Source: JANWZL01 sp041640815
GTDB taxonomy: Bacteria > Pseudomonadota > Gammaproteobacteria > Burkholderiales > Thiobacillaceae
Length of the DNA: 64,000 nt
Direction: 5' to 3'
Assembly (NCBI GenBank): GCA_041640815.1
Contig: JBEPZO010000005.1
Location: 4,813 to 68,812 of the forward strand
Shown one piece after another: positions 26,491-35,066 of this stretch. The notes beneath the pieces were generated by a model. That model had not been told where the DNA came from. It worked only from the letters and a program-made list of their open reading frames with translations, and searched no databases. The first letter of the stretch is position 1. Each line of letters begins with the position of its first letter. Both the position numbers and the translations under genes were made by a program.

Positions 26491-27925
26491 AATGTATTAC
26501 GTGAGCACCCGTGGCCAGGCGGGCAGGCAGAGCTTCCTCGACATCCTGCTTGGCGGGCTGGCGCCCGATGGCGGCCTGTACGTGCCCGAGCGCTACCCGC
26601 GTTTCACCGCCGAGGAGCTCGCCGCCCTGCGCGGCATGGGCTACCGCGAGCTCGCCTTCGCCGTGCTCTCGCGCTTCATCAGCGACATCCCGGCCGACGA
26701 ACTGCGCCAACTCATCGACCGCACCTACACCGCCGCCACCTTCTGCCATGGCCGCCCCGATTCGGACTGCACCCAGATCACACCGGTGCGGCGGCTGGAA
26801 GACGGCCTCTACCTTTTGGAACTGTCCAACGGCCCCACGCTCGCCTTCAAGGACATGGCGATGCAGCTGTTGGGCAACCTGTTCGAATACGCCCTGACCA
26901 AGGCCGGACGCGACCTCAACATCCTCGGCGCCACCTCCGGCGACACCGGTTCCGCCGCCGAGTACGCCATGCGTGGCAAGCGCAACGTGCGCGTGTTCAT
27001 GCTCGCCCCGGTGCACGGTCTGACGCGATTCCAGCAGGCGCAGATGTGGTCGCTGCAGGACGCCAACATCCACAACATCGCCATCCGCGGCGTCTTCGAC
27101 GACTGCCAGGACATCGTCAAGCGCGTCTCGAACGACCTTGAATTCAAGACCCGCTACCGCATCGGCGCGGTCAACTCGATCAACTGGGCGAGGGTCGCCG
27201 CGCAGGTGGTCTATTACTTCAAGGCCTATTTCGCCGTCACCGCGCACGACGCTGAGACGGTCAGCTTCTCCGTGCCTTCGGGCAATTTCGGCAATGTCTG
27301 CGCCGGCCACATCGCCCGCATGCTGGGCCTGCCCATCCGTCGCCTGATCGTCGCCACCAATGAAAACGACGTGCTGGACGAGTTTTTCCGCACCGGCGTC
27401 TATCGCCCACGCAGCGCCGCCGAGATCGTGCATACCTCAAGCCCGTCGATGGACATCTCCAAGGCCTCCAACTTCGAGCGCTTCGTCTTCGACTTGAGCG
27501 GCCGCGATGCCGAGCGGGTGCGCCGCCTGTGGGCAGCGGTGGACCGTGGGCAGCCGATCGACCTCGCAGCCGAGGGCCTGTTCGAGCGCGTGGCCGAATT
27601 CGGTTTCACCTCCGGCACCAGCACCCACGCCAACCGCCTCGCCACCATCCGCATGGTCTGGGAGCGGTATGGCACCATGATCGACACCCACACCGCCGAT
27701 GGACTGAAGGTGGGCCTGGAACACCGTGAGCCCGGCGTGCCGCTCGTTTGCCTGGAGACGGCCTTGCCGGCCAAGTTCGAGGATACCATTCGCGAGGCCC
27801 TGGGGCGCGCCCCCGAGCGCCCAGCGGGGTTTGAGGATCTGGAGTTGAGGCCACAGCGCGTCGTGGAGATGGACGCCGATGCCGAGGCCGTGAAGGCCTA
27901 CATCGCCGAGCATGCCGGCGCTTGA
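26483..27925 (+). CDS. thrC: Threonine synthase
   Basis: 480 residues, long (class with N-terminal extension) threonine synthase. MYYVSTRGQAGRQSF at the start, PLP lysine within GPTLAFKDMAMQLLG, ATSGDTGSAAEYAMRGK, VPSGNFGNVCAG. Converts O-phosphohomoserine to threonine. Third gene of the alaC-hom-thrC unit; overlaps the ribonuclease gene by 14 bases. Confidence 0.96.
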   Translation: MAEMYYVSTRGQAGRQSFLDILLGGLAPDGGLYVPERYPRFTAEELAALRGMGYRELAFAVLSRFISDIPADELRQLIDRTYTAATFCHGRPDSDCTQITPVRRLEDGLYLLELSNGPTLAFKDMAMQLLGNLFEYALTKAGRDLNILGATSGDTGSAAEYAMRGKRNVRVFMLAPVHGLTRFQQAQMWSLQDANIHNIAIRGVFDDCQDIVKRVSNDLEFKTRYRIGAVNSINWARVAAQVVYYFKAYFAVTAHDAETVSFSVPSGNFGNVCAGHIARMLGLPIRRLIVATNENDVLDEFFRTGVYRPRSAAEIVHTSSPSMDISKASNFERFVFDLSGRDAERVRRLWAAVDRGQPIDLAAEGLFERVAEFGFTSGTSTHANRLATIRMVWERYGTMIDTHTADGLKVGLEHREPGVPLVCLETALPAKFEDTIREALGRAPERPAGFEDLELRPQRVVEMDADAEAVKAYIAEHAGA

Positions 27926-28367
27926 GGGCAGGACGGTCGGCGCACCTTTGAGTTCAGGCTTCACGGGCAGCCACGAAAGGCGGCTGCGCCGCGGTTTCCT
28001 GGCCCGGCTGATCGGCCTGATCTCGCTCAGTCTGGTTGCCGTTTTGCCGGCGGTGGCAGTGGCCTTCTGGCAGGCCGACGCTCCTGCCGCGCAGGCAGAC
28101 ATCCATGTCTCTGAGCTGCCGCCAGCAGCCCGCCAGACCCTGGCGCGCATCAAACAAGGCGGGCCCTTTCCCTATGCCAAGGACGGCAGCGTGTTTCACA
28201 ACCGCGAGGGCCGGCTGCCTGCCAGGCCGCGCGGCTACTACCGTGAGTACACCGTCCCCACCCCCGGCGCGCGCGACCGGGGCGCCCGCCGCATCGTCGC
28301 CGGCCGCGACGGCGACTTTTGGTATACGGCCGATCATTACCGAACCTTCCAGCGCATCCGGGAGTGA
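27912..28367 (+). CDS. Secreted barnase-like guanyl-preferring ribonuclease
   Basis: 151 residues. Basic N-terminus and one hydrophobic segment (about 31-53) give a signal peptide or anchor; the mature part is a ribonuclease N1/barnase-type domain (LPPAARQTLARIKQGGPF, FHNREGRLP, YYREYTVPTPG, ARRIVAGRDGDFWYT, DHYRTF). The barnase catalytic trio maps to E112, R126 or R127, and H142, all present. Overlaps thrC and is followed at once by a barstar-like gene. Confidence 0.82.
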   Translation: MPALEGRTVGAPLSSGFTGSHERRLRRGFLARLIGLISLSLVAVLPAVAVAFWQADAPAAQADIHVSELPPAARQTLARIKQGGPFPYAKDGSVFHNREGRLPARPRGYYREYTVPTPGARDRGARRIVAGRDGDFWYTADHYRTFQRIRE

Positions 28368-28368
28368 C

Positions 28369-28842
28369 ATGGCAACCTTGCGCGAGATCCTCGACAACCC
28401 CGCCCATAACGGCGTCTATTGGCTGGTAGACGCTACGGCCGCGGATCCGGCCGCTGCGCCCGCCCGCCTAGGCCTGCCGAGCGAGCGGACGAGCCGCCGT
28501 GATGCGGACATCCTGGCAAGCGCCCACATCCGGCGTTTGGATGCCCGCCTCCACCCCGACAAGGAGGGTTTGCTTGCGGCCATCGGGCACGCCCTCGATT
28601 TCCCGGCCTACTATGGCAAGAACTGGGATGCGCTCGAGGAGTGCTTAAACGACCTCTCCTGGTTAACGGGGCCGGTGATCGTCCTGATCGAACATGCCGA
28701 TGCCCTCGCACCGCCGACGCTGACCACGCTCAAGGACATCTGGGCCGAGGCCGCGGCCGCCTGGGCGGAGGCGGGGCGTAGCTGCGTGCTGCTGCTTGCG
28801 GGGAGCGAGGACGCAGCGCCGGCGGACATCATCCGTCTCTAG
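28369..28842 (+). CDS. Barstar family ribonuclease inhibitor
   Basis: 157 residues with the barstar fold core (FPAYYGKNWDALEECLNDLSWL at about 80-101) preceded by a roughly 70-residue extension. Starts 1 base after the ribonuclease stop, as expected for an inhibitor protecting the cytoplasm from its partner enzyme. Start set at ATG 28369. Pairing is inferred from the order and families. Confidence 0.85.
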   Translation: MATLREILDNPAHNGVYWLVDATAADPAAAPARLGLPSERTSRRDADILASAHIRRLDARLHPDKEGLLAAIGHALDFPAYYGKNWDALEECLNDLSWLTGPVIVLIEHADALAPPTLTTLKDIWAEAAAAWAEAGRSCVLLLAGSEDAAPADIIRL

Positions 28843-28893
28843 CGCTTGTGGGCGGGGTGATCGGTAACAGCCCCCTCTGGCGGGGGCTGCCGT

Positions 28894-30159
28894 TTACCAG
28901 GCAGGGCGGCTGCGTCTTGCGCCAAAGCTCGCAGCGCCTGCCCTGCCGGCTGAGCGGCCGTGGGCGGCATTGCCAGGGCGCGCGCTGCGCCCGCCCGCCT
29001 TCCAGCCACCGATGGCCTTGGCGTCACGCGGCTTGGGCTCGAGACCGGGAACGGTCGCCACCGGGATGGCGCTACCGGTGAAGCGTTCGATGCCCTTGAC
29101 CTTGCCCAGCTCGCGAGGGTGCGCCAAGGTGTAAGCGCGACCCGCGCGGCCGGCCCGGCCCGTTCTGCCGATGCGGTGCACGTAGTCCTCGTTCTTGAGC
29201 GGTAGGTCGAAGTTCACCACATGGCTGATGCCAGGTACGTCCAAGCCGCGGGCGGCGACGTCAGTGGCCACCAGGATGCGGGCGCGCCCCTCGCGCAGCG
29301 CCCGCAAGGCGCGGTTGCGCGCCCCCTGCTTCATGTCGCCATGTAGGGCCTCGACGGCATGGCCCTGTTCCTCCAGACGGCTGGCCAATTCCTCGGCGCC
29401 GGCCTTGGTCGCGGTGAACACCACCGCCTGCTCGAGCTCACTGTCGGCGAGCAGGTGGTCGAGCAGTTTCAACTTGTGCGCATGCCCGTCGGCGAAGAGT
29501 AGCCGCTGCTCGATCTTCGGCGCCGCCTCCGGCGTACGGGCGATCTCGATACGGCGCGCAGCGCGCGTCACGCGGTTGGCGAGCCGCCCCACCACGCCGT
29601 CCAGCGTGGCGGAGAAGAGCAGGGTTTGACGCTCGGCGGGCAGCCTGGCGGCAATGGCCTCGATGTCGTCGATGAAGCCCATGTCCAGCATGCGGTCGGC
29701 CTCGTCCAGGACCAGCGTCTGGATGCCGCTGAGATCCAGCTTGCCGCGCTGCAGGTGGTCCATCAAGCGGCCGGGTGTGGCCACCACCATGTCTACTGGC
29801 CCCCTGAGTTGTTTGAGCTGGACGGCATAGGGCGCACCGCCCACCAGCACGGCGAGGCGCGCAGCGCGCTTGCCGGCGAATGCCAAGCTCACCTTGGCGA
29901 CCTGTTGCGCCAGCTCGCGTGTGGGCGTGAGCACCAAAACACGGGGGACTCTCGTCGGCGAGGCAGACATCAAGCGCTGCAGACAGGGCAGCACGAAGGC
30001 GGCGGTCTTGCCGCTGCCGGTCTGCGAGGAGACCAGTAGATCATGCCCTTCCAGGGCGAGGGGGATGGCCTGGATCTGTACGGCGGTGGGTTGGCTGTAG
30101 CCGGCGTCGGCGACGGCTTGCAGCAATTTCGGCGCGAGGCCGAGGGCGGCGAAAGTCAT
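28894..30159 (-). CDS. rhlE: DEAD-box RNA helicase, RhlE type
   Basis: About 421 residues. Q motif (FAALGL, PTAVQIQAIP), Walker A SQTGSGKT, PTRELAQQ, TPGRLMDH, DEAD in VLDEADRMLDMGF, SAT, and HRIGRTGRAGRAG. Short basic, glycine-rich tail as in RhlE. Acts in ribosome assembly or RNA decay. Start chosen at ATG 30159 with AAGGAAAC upstream; a longer frame from 30231 has no supporting features. Confidence 0.92.
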   Translation of the reverse strand: MTFAALGLAPKLLQAVADAGYSQPTAVQIQAIPLALEGHDLLVSSQTGSGKTAAFVLPCLQRLMSASPTRVPRVLVLTPTRELAQQVAKVSLAFAGKRAARLAVLVGGAPYAVQLKQLRGPVDMVVATPGRLMDHLQRGKLDLSGIQTLVLDEADRMLDMGFIDDIEAIAARLPAERQTLLFSATLDGVVGRLANRVTRAARRIEIARTPEAAPKIEQRLLFADGHAHKLKLLDHLLADSELEQAVVFTATKAGAEELASRLEEQGHAVEALHGDMKQGARNRALRALREGRARILVATDVAARGLDVPGISHVVNFDLPLKNEDYVHRIGRTGRAGRAGRAYTLAHPRELGKVKGIERFTGSAIPVATVPGLEPKPRDAKAIGGWKAGGRSARPGNAAHGRSAGRAGAASFGARRSRPAW

Positions 30160-30780
30160 GGTGTTTCCTTCTTTCACGGTAGGCCGGCATAAGCGGCAGG
30201 TGTGCGCTGACACGGGCGGTGCCCGCAGCACGGGCTATCATCGGCTGGACCACTTGCTACGCCGATGCCGTGTGAAGGACAAACGCGGGGAGGTCGCCAG
30301 ACGATGAAATCTGCACGAATTTGGTCGCACAGAATTTTTCATAATCACCTACGGAACGCGCCAAGTCAAGTCGTTGTATGGGGCCAGTGCCTTTGGCCCT
30401 CGGGCGGCTAGCTGCAGGAGGGATGACAAGTGGGCTGTCCGAGGCGCGGGTACAGGGCGCTCGGTGTTGCAGAAGACGAGCCAATCGACGAGCGCGTGGT
30501 TGAACAGCGCCAGGTCGGTAAAGCGCAGCTCCTCCTGCTCATCAAGGAAGGACGCCTGCACAGTGCGCCTGTCAGCCTGGCGTGGGCATTCATCTTGGGG
30601 TTTTGGGATAGGTGTGGCCGCAGGCGCTGGCCGGATCGATGCGGATCTGTCCATTGCGCCTGCGTATGCAGGGCACCCAGCCCACGCTGTTCGCCTGAAG
30701 CGGCGCTCACTGACAGGCGGCCTTGCCTGCCTGCTTGCCGTTCACCGCCCGGCAAACCGGCATGCCCTAGGGTGGTTGGC
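30160..30780. other. Intergenic region with transposase relic
   Basis: 621 bases between rhlE and metE. The only recognisable content is a decayed IS481-like transposase end (listed separately). The remainder shows no convincing gene. Confidence 0.5.
30349..30630 (-). pseudogene. IS481-type transposase remnant (C-terminal fragment, frameshifted)
   Basis: One frame reads EELRFTDLALFNHALVDWL, then VFCNTERP, matching the C-terminal end of the IS481-family integrase core. Just upstream another frame reads NPKMNAHA, where functional copies have TYPKTPKMNAHVERFNRT. A base is missing around 30596-30600, and at least one further indel lies before the QASF segment. The tail after TERP has diverged. 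No terminal repeats were identified, so the boundaries are approximate. Confidence 0.75.
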
Positions 30781-33096
30781 TTATGCCCCGCAACCACCCG
30801 CCGATGGGCGAGGCGTATCGTGCAGGCGCGCGCGCATGCGTCTAGCCGCCTCGACCATGTTCGCCAGCGCCGCTTCGGTCTCCGGCCAGGCGCGCGTCTT
30901 GAGCCCGCAATCTGGGTTGACCCACAACCGCTCGACGGGGATGCGCGCACTGGCTTGGCTGAGCAGGCGCTCCATCGCCTCGACCTCGGGCACGTTGGGC
31001 GAGTGGATGTCATACACCCCGGGGCCGATCTCGTTCGGATAGTCGAAGTCGGTGAACGCCTGCAGTAGCTCCATGTTCGAGCGCGCCGTCTCGATGGTGA
31101 TCACATCGGCATCCAGCGCGGCGATGGCCGCGATGATGTCGTTGAACTCCGAGTAACACATGTGCGTGTGGATCTGGGTGTCGTCGCGCACGTCCGAGGT
31201 GGCGAGGCGAAATGCCTCCACCGCCCAGTCGAGATAGGCCTTGCGGTCAGCCGTCCTAAGCGGCATGGCTTCGCGGAAGGCGGGCTCGTCCACCTGGATG
31301 ATGCTGATGCCGGCGGCCTCGAGGTCTTGGATCTCGTCGCGCAAGGCGAGCGCGATCTGGCGCGCGACCACCGCCCACGGCTGGTCATCGCGCACGAAGG
31401 ACCACTTGAGCAGGGTGATCGGGCCAGTGAGCATGCCCTTGACGGGCTTGCTGGTCAGCGACTGGGCGTAGGTGATCCACGCCACGGTCATGGGGTGCGG
31501 CCGGGCCACATCGCCATAGATGATCGGCGGCTTGACACAGCGCGAGCCGTAGGATTGCACCCAGCCGTTGCCGGTGGTGGCGAAGCCATCGAGCAGTTCG
31601 GCGAAATATTCCACCATGTCGCTGCGCTCGGCCTCGCCATGCACCAGCACGTCCAGCCCCAGGCGCTCCTGCACCGCCACGCAATGGGCGATCTCGGCGC
31701 GCATTTTGGCGACATACTCGCTCTCGCTCAACACGCCGGCCTTGTAATCGCGCCGAGCCGCGCGGATGGCCGCCGTCTGCGGGAATGAGCCGATGGTGGT
31801 GGTGGGAAATGGCGGCAGCTTGAAGCGCGCGCGTTGTTTTTCCGCACGCTTAGCGTAACAAGAGGCGCGTTGCGTGGCGTGTGGCCCGATGCGCGCGAGG
31901 CGCTCCCACACCTCTGGCCGGCGCACACGGTCAGAGTTGCGCCGTGCTGCAAGCGCGGCCTGGTTTTCAGCGAGCTGGGCGGCAATCGCTGCCCGCCCGG
32001 CCTCAAGTCCCTGCGCCAGAAGCTGCACTTCCTCGAGCTTCTGTCGGGCAAAGGCGAGCCAAGGCCGGATCTCGGCCTCGATGCGATCCTCGTCTGCAAG
32101 GTCGATCGGCACGTGAAGCAGCGAACACGAAGGCGCAAGCCACAGACGCTCGCCCAACCGCTCACGTAACGGCTCCAGACGATCGAGGGTGGCGGCGAGA
32201 TCGGCGCGCCAGACGTTGCGGCCGTCCACGCAACCCACCGACAGCACCATGTGTGCCGGCAGCCAATCGGCCACGCGGGTGAGCTCCTGCGGGGCGCTGA
32301 CGGCGTCGATGTGAAGCCCGGCAACGGGCAGGCGCACGGCGGTCAGCAGGTTGTCCTCCAGGCGGCCGAAGTAATTCGCCACCATGATCTTGCAGCGCGC
32401 CCCTTGCAGGACATGGTAGGCGCGCTCGAAGGCGCGCTGCCATGCTGGCGGCAAATCGAGCGACAAGATGGGCTCGTCCAGCTGCGCCCACTCCACCCCC
32501 TGCGCGGCCAATTGGTGCAGGATCTGCCCATAGACGGGCAGAAGGCGATCCAGCAGGGGCAGCTTGTCGAACCCGCCCTGGGCCTTGGCCAGCCACAACC
32601 AGGTGAGCGGCCCGACCAGCACGGCCTTGATGCGGTGGCCGAGCGCCTTGGCCTCCTCGACCTGCTCGAACAGGTCTGCGCGCGCCAGCATGAACGCCTG
32701 CTCGGGCGAAAGCTCCGGCACGATGTAGTGGTAGTTGGTGTCGAACCACTTGGTCATCTCGCAGGCGAAGGTCGGCGTACCGCTGGGCGCGCGGCCACGC
32801 GCCATGCGGAAATAGGTGTCGATGTCGACCTCGCCGCCTGCCCAGCCAAAGCGCGCTGGCACCACGCCCAGGCGCGCGCTCATGTCCAGCACATGGTCGT
32901 AAAGCGAAAAATCCCCGACGGTGACGAAGGCGAGCCCGGCCTCGCGCTGCAGCGCCCAGTGGCGCGCACGCAGTTCATGTGCCGTATCGGCGAGTGCAGC
33001 GAAGTCGGATTCGCCCTTCCAGTAGCGCTCCAAAGCCCATTTGAGCTCGCGTTTCGACCCCAGTCGCGGAAAGCCGAGGGTATGGGTCAGGATCAT
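30781..33096 (-). CDS. metE: Cobalamin-independent methionine synthase
   Basis: About 771 residues. Two homologous barrels: N-terminal (GFPRLGSKRELK) and catalytic C-terminal (PTTTIGSFPQT, zinc ligands in HTHMCYSEF and NPDCGLKTR, substrate loop QVDEPAFREAMPLR). Transfers methyl from 5-methyl-THF-glutamate to homocysteine. Start chosen at ATG 33096 with GGGAG 8 bases upstream. Divergent from metR, with a MetR-type box between them and no cobalamin riboswitch seen. Confidence 0.97.
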   Translation of the reverse strand: MILTHTLGFPRLGSKRELKWALERYWKGESDFAALADTAHELRARHWALQREAGLAFVTVGDFSLYDHVLDMSARLGVVPARFGWAGGEVDIDTYFRMARGRAPSGTPTFACEMTKWFDTNYHYIVPELSPEQAFMLARADLFEQVEEAKALGHRIKAVLVGPLTWLWLAKAQGGFDKLPLLDRLLPVYGQILHQLAAQGVEWAQLDEPILSLDLPPAWQRAFERAYHVLQGARCKIMVANYFGRLEDNLLTAVRLPVAGLHIDAVSAPQELTRVADWLPAHMVLSVGCVDGRNVWRADLAATLDRLEPLRERLGERLWLAPSCSLLHVPIDLADEDRIEAEIRPWLAFARQKLEEVQLLAQGLEAGRAAIAAQLAENQAALAARRNSDRVRRPEVWERLARIGPHATQRASCYAKRAEKQRARFKLPPFPTTTIGSFPQTAAIRAARRDYKAGVLSESEYVAKMRAEIAHCVAVQERLGLDVLVHGEAERSDMVEYFAELLDGFATTGNGWVQSYGSRCVKPPIIYGDVARPHPMTVAWITYAQSLTSKPVKGMLTGPITLLKWSFVRDDQPWAVVARQIALALRDEIQDLEAAGISIIQVDEPAFREAMPLRTADRKAYLDWAVEAFRLATSDVRDDTQIHTHMCYSEFNDIIAAIAALDADVITIETARSNMELLQAFTDFDYPNEIGPGVYDIHSPNVPEVEAMERLLSQASARIPVERLWVNPDCGLKTRAWPETEAALANMVEAARRMRARLHDTPRPSAGGCGA

Positions 33097-33295
33097 GTCG
33101 ATGACTCCCAAAAAAGCTGTAAGCGTGTAGGCCGTCTAGCTGCCGTCGCACCGCATCCGCAGCCGGATGGGCAAACGACGTCTCGCCCTGGGGCAGGAGG
33201 TGTTCACCGGCAACGGCCGGGTTCAGCCAGGACGTCTGGCAGCGATTGTGCAGGCGGCGTAGAATGAGCGCAAATGCATTTTTTTCAGTATTCAA

Positions 33296-33308
33296 TGAAC
33301 CATATTCA
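33296..33308. promoter_or_regulatory. MetR-type binding site overlapping the metR start
   Basis: TGAA-CCATA-TTCA, an exact match to the TGAA-N5-TTCA MetR consensus; the last A is the first base of the metR ATG. A further TTCA half-site lies 5' (33291-33294). Position fits autoregulation of metR; the distance to metE (about 200 bases) is larger than usual. Confidence 0.65.
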
Positions 33309-34201
33309 TGATAGAGCTACGCCATCTGCGCACCGTGATGACGCTCAAGGAGACCGGTAACCTCACGGCGGCGGCGAGCCGGCTGCACTTGACGCAATCG
33401 GCCCTGTCGCACCAGCTCAAGGAACTCGAGGCGCGGCTGGGCATCGCCCTCATCAATCGCGCCAGCAGGCCGCTAACCCTGACCCAGGCGGGCAGACGCT
33501 TGGCCGAGCTCGCGGCACGGGTGCTGCCGCAGGTCGAGCAGACGCTAGCCGATATACGCGCGCTAGCAGACGGGCAGGCGGGGCGTCTGGCCGTGGCGAG
33601 CGAGTGCCATTCCTGCCTGGAATGGCTGCTGCCGCGTTTGCGTGGGCTGCGCGCGCGCTTTCCTGGCCTGGAGCTCGACGTGGCCCTGTCGTTGAGCTAC
33701 GACCCCCTGCCGCATCTGTGCGAGGGCACGGTGGATGTGGTGCTCACGCCAGACCGACGCGATGTCCCAGGGTTGGTTTGGACGAAGCTCTTCGACTATG
33801 AGATGAGGCTTGCCGTGGCCGCCCAACATCGGCTGGCCGGCAGGCCTTACATCCTCCCTCAAGACCTGCGCGATGAGACCCTACTCGTCTATCCGGTCGA
33901 GCGCACGCGGCTGGATGTCTTCACCCGCTTCCTCTGGCCGGCGGCCACGGAGCCGCGACGGGTGCGGGCGGTGGAAGGCAGCACGCTCTTGCTCGAGCTC
34001 GCGGCGCTGGAGCAAGGGGTGGCGGTGTTGCCGGATTGGCTGATCGACACCGCTGTTGCAAGCGGCCGCATCGCTTCTGTCAGGCTGGGCAGCACAGGGC
34101 TACGAAGCAGCCTCTATGCCTGTGTGCGCGAGGCCGAAGCGGACTTGCCGCACCTTGCGGCCTTTGTGCTTAGCTGTGCAAGCGGGTCTGCCGAGGGCTA
34201 A
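33308..34201 (+). CDS. metR: LysR-family regulator of methionine genes
   Basis: 297 residues. N-terminal winged HTH (LRTVMTLKETGNLTAAASRLHLTQSALSHQLKELE) and a periplasmic-binding-like effector domain. Identity as MetR rests on sequence style (ASECHSCLEWLLP, SYDPLPHLCEG) and on its divergent position next to metE. Homocysteine is the expected coactivator. Confidence 0.93.
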   Translation: MIELRHLRTVMTLKETGNLTAAASRLHLTQSALSHQLKELEARLGIALINRASRPLTLTQAGRRLAELAARVLPQVEQTLADIRALADGQAGRLAVASECHSCLEWLLPRLRGLRARFPGLELDVALSLSYDPLPHLCEGTVDVVLTPDRRDVPGLVWTKLFDYEMRLAVAAQHRLAGRPYILPQDLRDETLLVYPVERTRLDVFTRFLWPAATEPRRVRAVEGSTLLLELAALEQGVAVLPDWLIDTAVASGRIASVRLGSTGLRSSLYACVREAEADLPHLAAFVLSCASGSAEG

Positions 34202-34465
34202 GTATAGCCAAGGGTAGCCTCCTTAGGCAGTACATAACAAAAACGGCGCATGTATGTAAGTTTCTAAATCACCCTTTCGTCGAGTAAGCCAGCGAAACGG
34301 GATGGGACAGATAAATTAGATCGTTAGGTATCTCAGCCGCTGTCGGCAAAGCGCCCTCTTGCAAGGTCTGTCAATGTCAAACTTCTTCTGACAGCGTGCG
34401 CGAAAAGGTTGCGCCATCCTATTCAAGCGCGTATCGTTGAAAGCAGCACATATCCATGTCAGAGA

Positions 34466-35065
34466 TCAAAAGAGCTCGATGCGTTTCTCGGTCGGATTGC
34501 TTACTCTTGACTTGATGAGCGATTGTTCATATTCGCTTTCGGCGCGCACCATAGCCATGACCTCAGGTAAATCGACAGCGCTACGTCGGCAGAATACGTC
34601 ACCCGTGGCAGGATCGAAAATCACCTTGCGTGACCATGGACCGCCAAAGTCAGAGGCTACGAGAGGGATATGCTCACGCTCAAGCCATTCACGTGCGAAG
34701 GTAGCGTTGCGCTCACCAATTGCCATTTGAATGGAGCCGACGATATTACCGCCACCGAAGGCTTTGGCGATAAGCCGGCTGGGTGAGGCACCGCGTACAT
34801 ACATGGCATTACGCAAAATCTCCATTGCGTAGTCACCATTAAGCATGATCTCCTCATCACTGAATTTCGTCCCGGTCTGCCTGGGCAACAAAAAATGATT
34901 CATGCCTGCAAGTTTGATTTTAGGGTCATATAAACAAACAGCAACACAGGAGCCAAGCAAAGTAGCTATTGGCCGCTTGGTTTCGACGGCCCATTCTCCT
35001 GGATTGATATAGATGGCCAAACGCTCCAGTTCACGTGCGGCAAGCGGAGCAGGTGTCTGAGACAT
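34466..35065 (-). CDS. cheD: Chemoreceptor glutamine deamidase CheD
   Basis: About 199 residues. Catalytic Cys in LLGSCVAVCLYDP, His in GMNHFLLP, and the AFGGGNIVG motif. Deamidates receptor glutamines and can bind CheY or CheC-type phosphatases. Start chosen at ATG 35065, one base after the cheB stop; the longer frame shadows cheB. The protein ends in KRIELF, a tail shared with the chemoreceptor at 44090. Last gene of the cluster. Confidence 0.94.
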   Translation of the reverse strand: MSQTPAPLAARELERLAIYINPGEWAVETKRPIATLLGSCVAVCLYDPKIKLAGMNHFLLPRQTGTKFSDEEIMLNGDYAMEILRNAMYVRGASPSRLIAKAFGGGNIVGSIQMAIGERNATFAREWLEREHIPLVASDFGGPWSRKVIFDPATGDVFCRRSAVDLPEVMAMVRAESEYEQSLIKSRVSNPTEKRIELF

Positions 35066-35066
35066 G

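Noticed and set aside
26405..27433. 342-codon minus-strand frame across hom and thrC
   Set aside because: Shadow of two intact genes; no recognisable protein features.
30257..30484. Separate gene beside rhlE on the minus strand
   Set aside because: Its sequence is the out-of-frame tail of the transposase relic.
33114..33245. Pieces resembling a cobalamin riboswitch (AGCTGTAAGCG and a B12-box-like AGCCAGGACGTCTGGC) on the plus strand
   Set aside because: The 5' half would lie inside metE, the central conserved segments are missing, and the strand leads to metR, not metE. A covariance-model scan would settle it.
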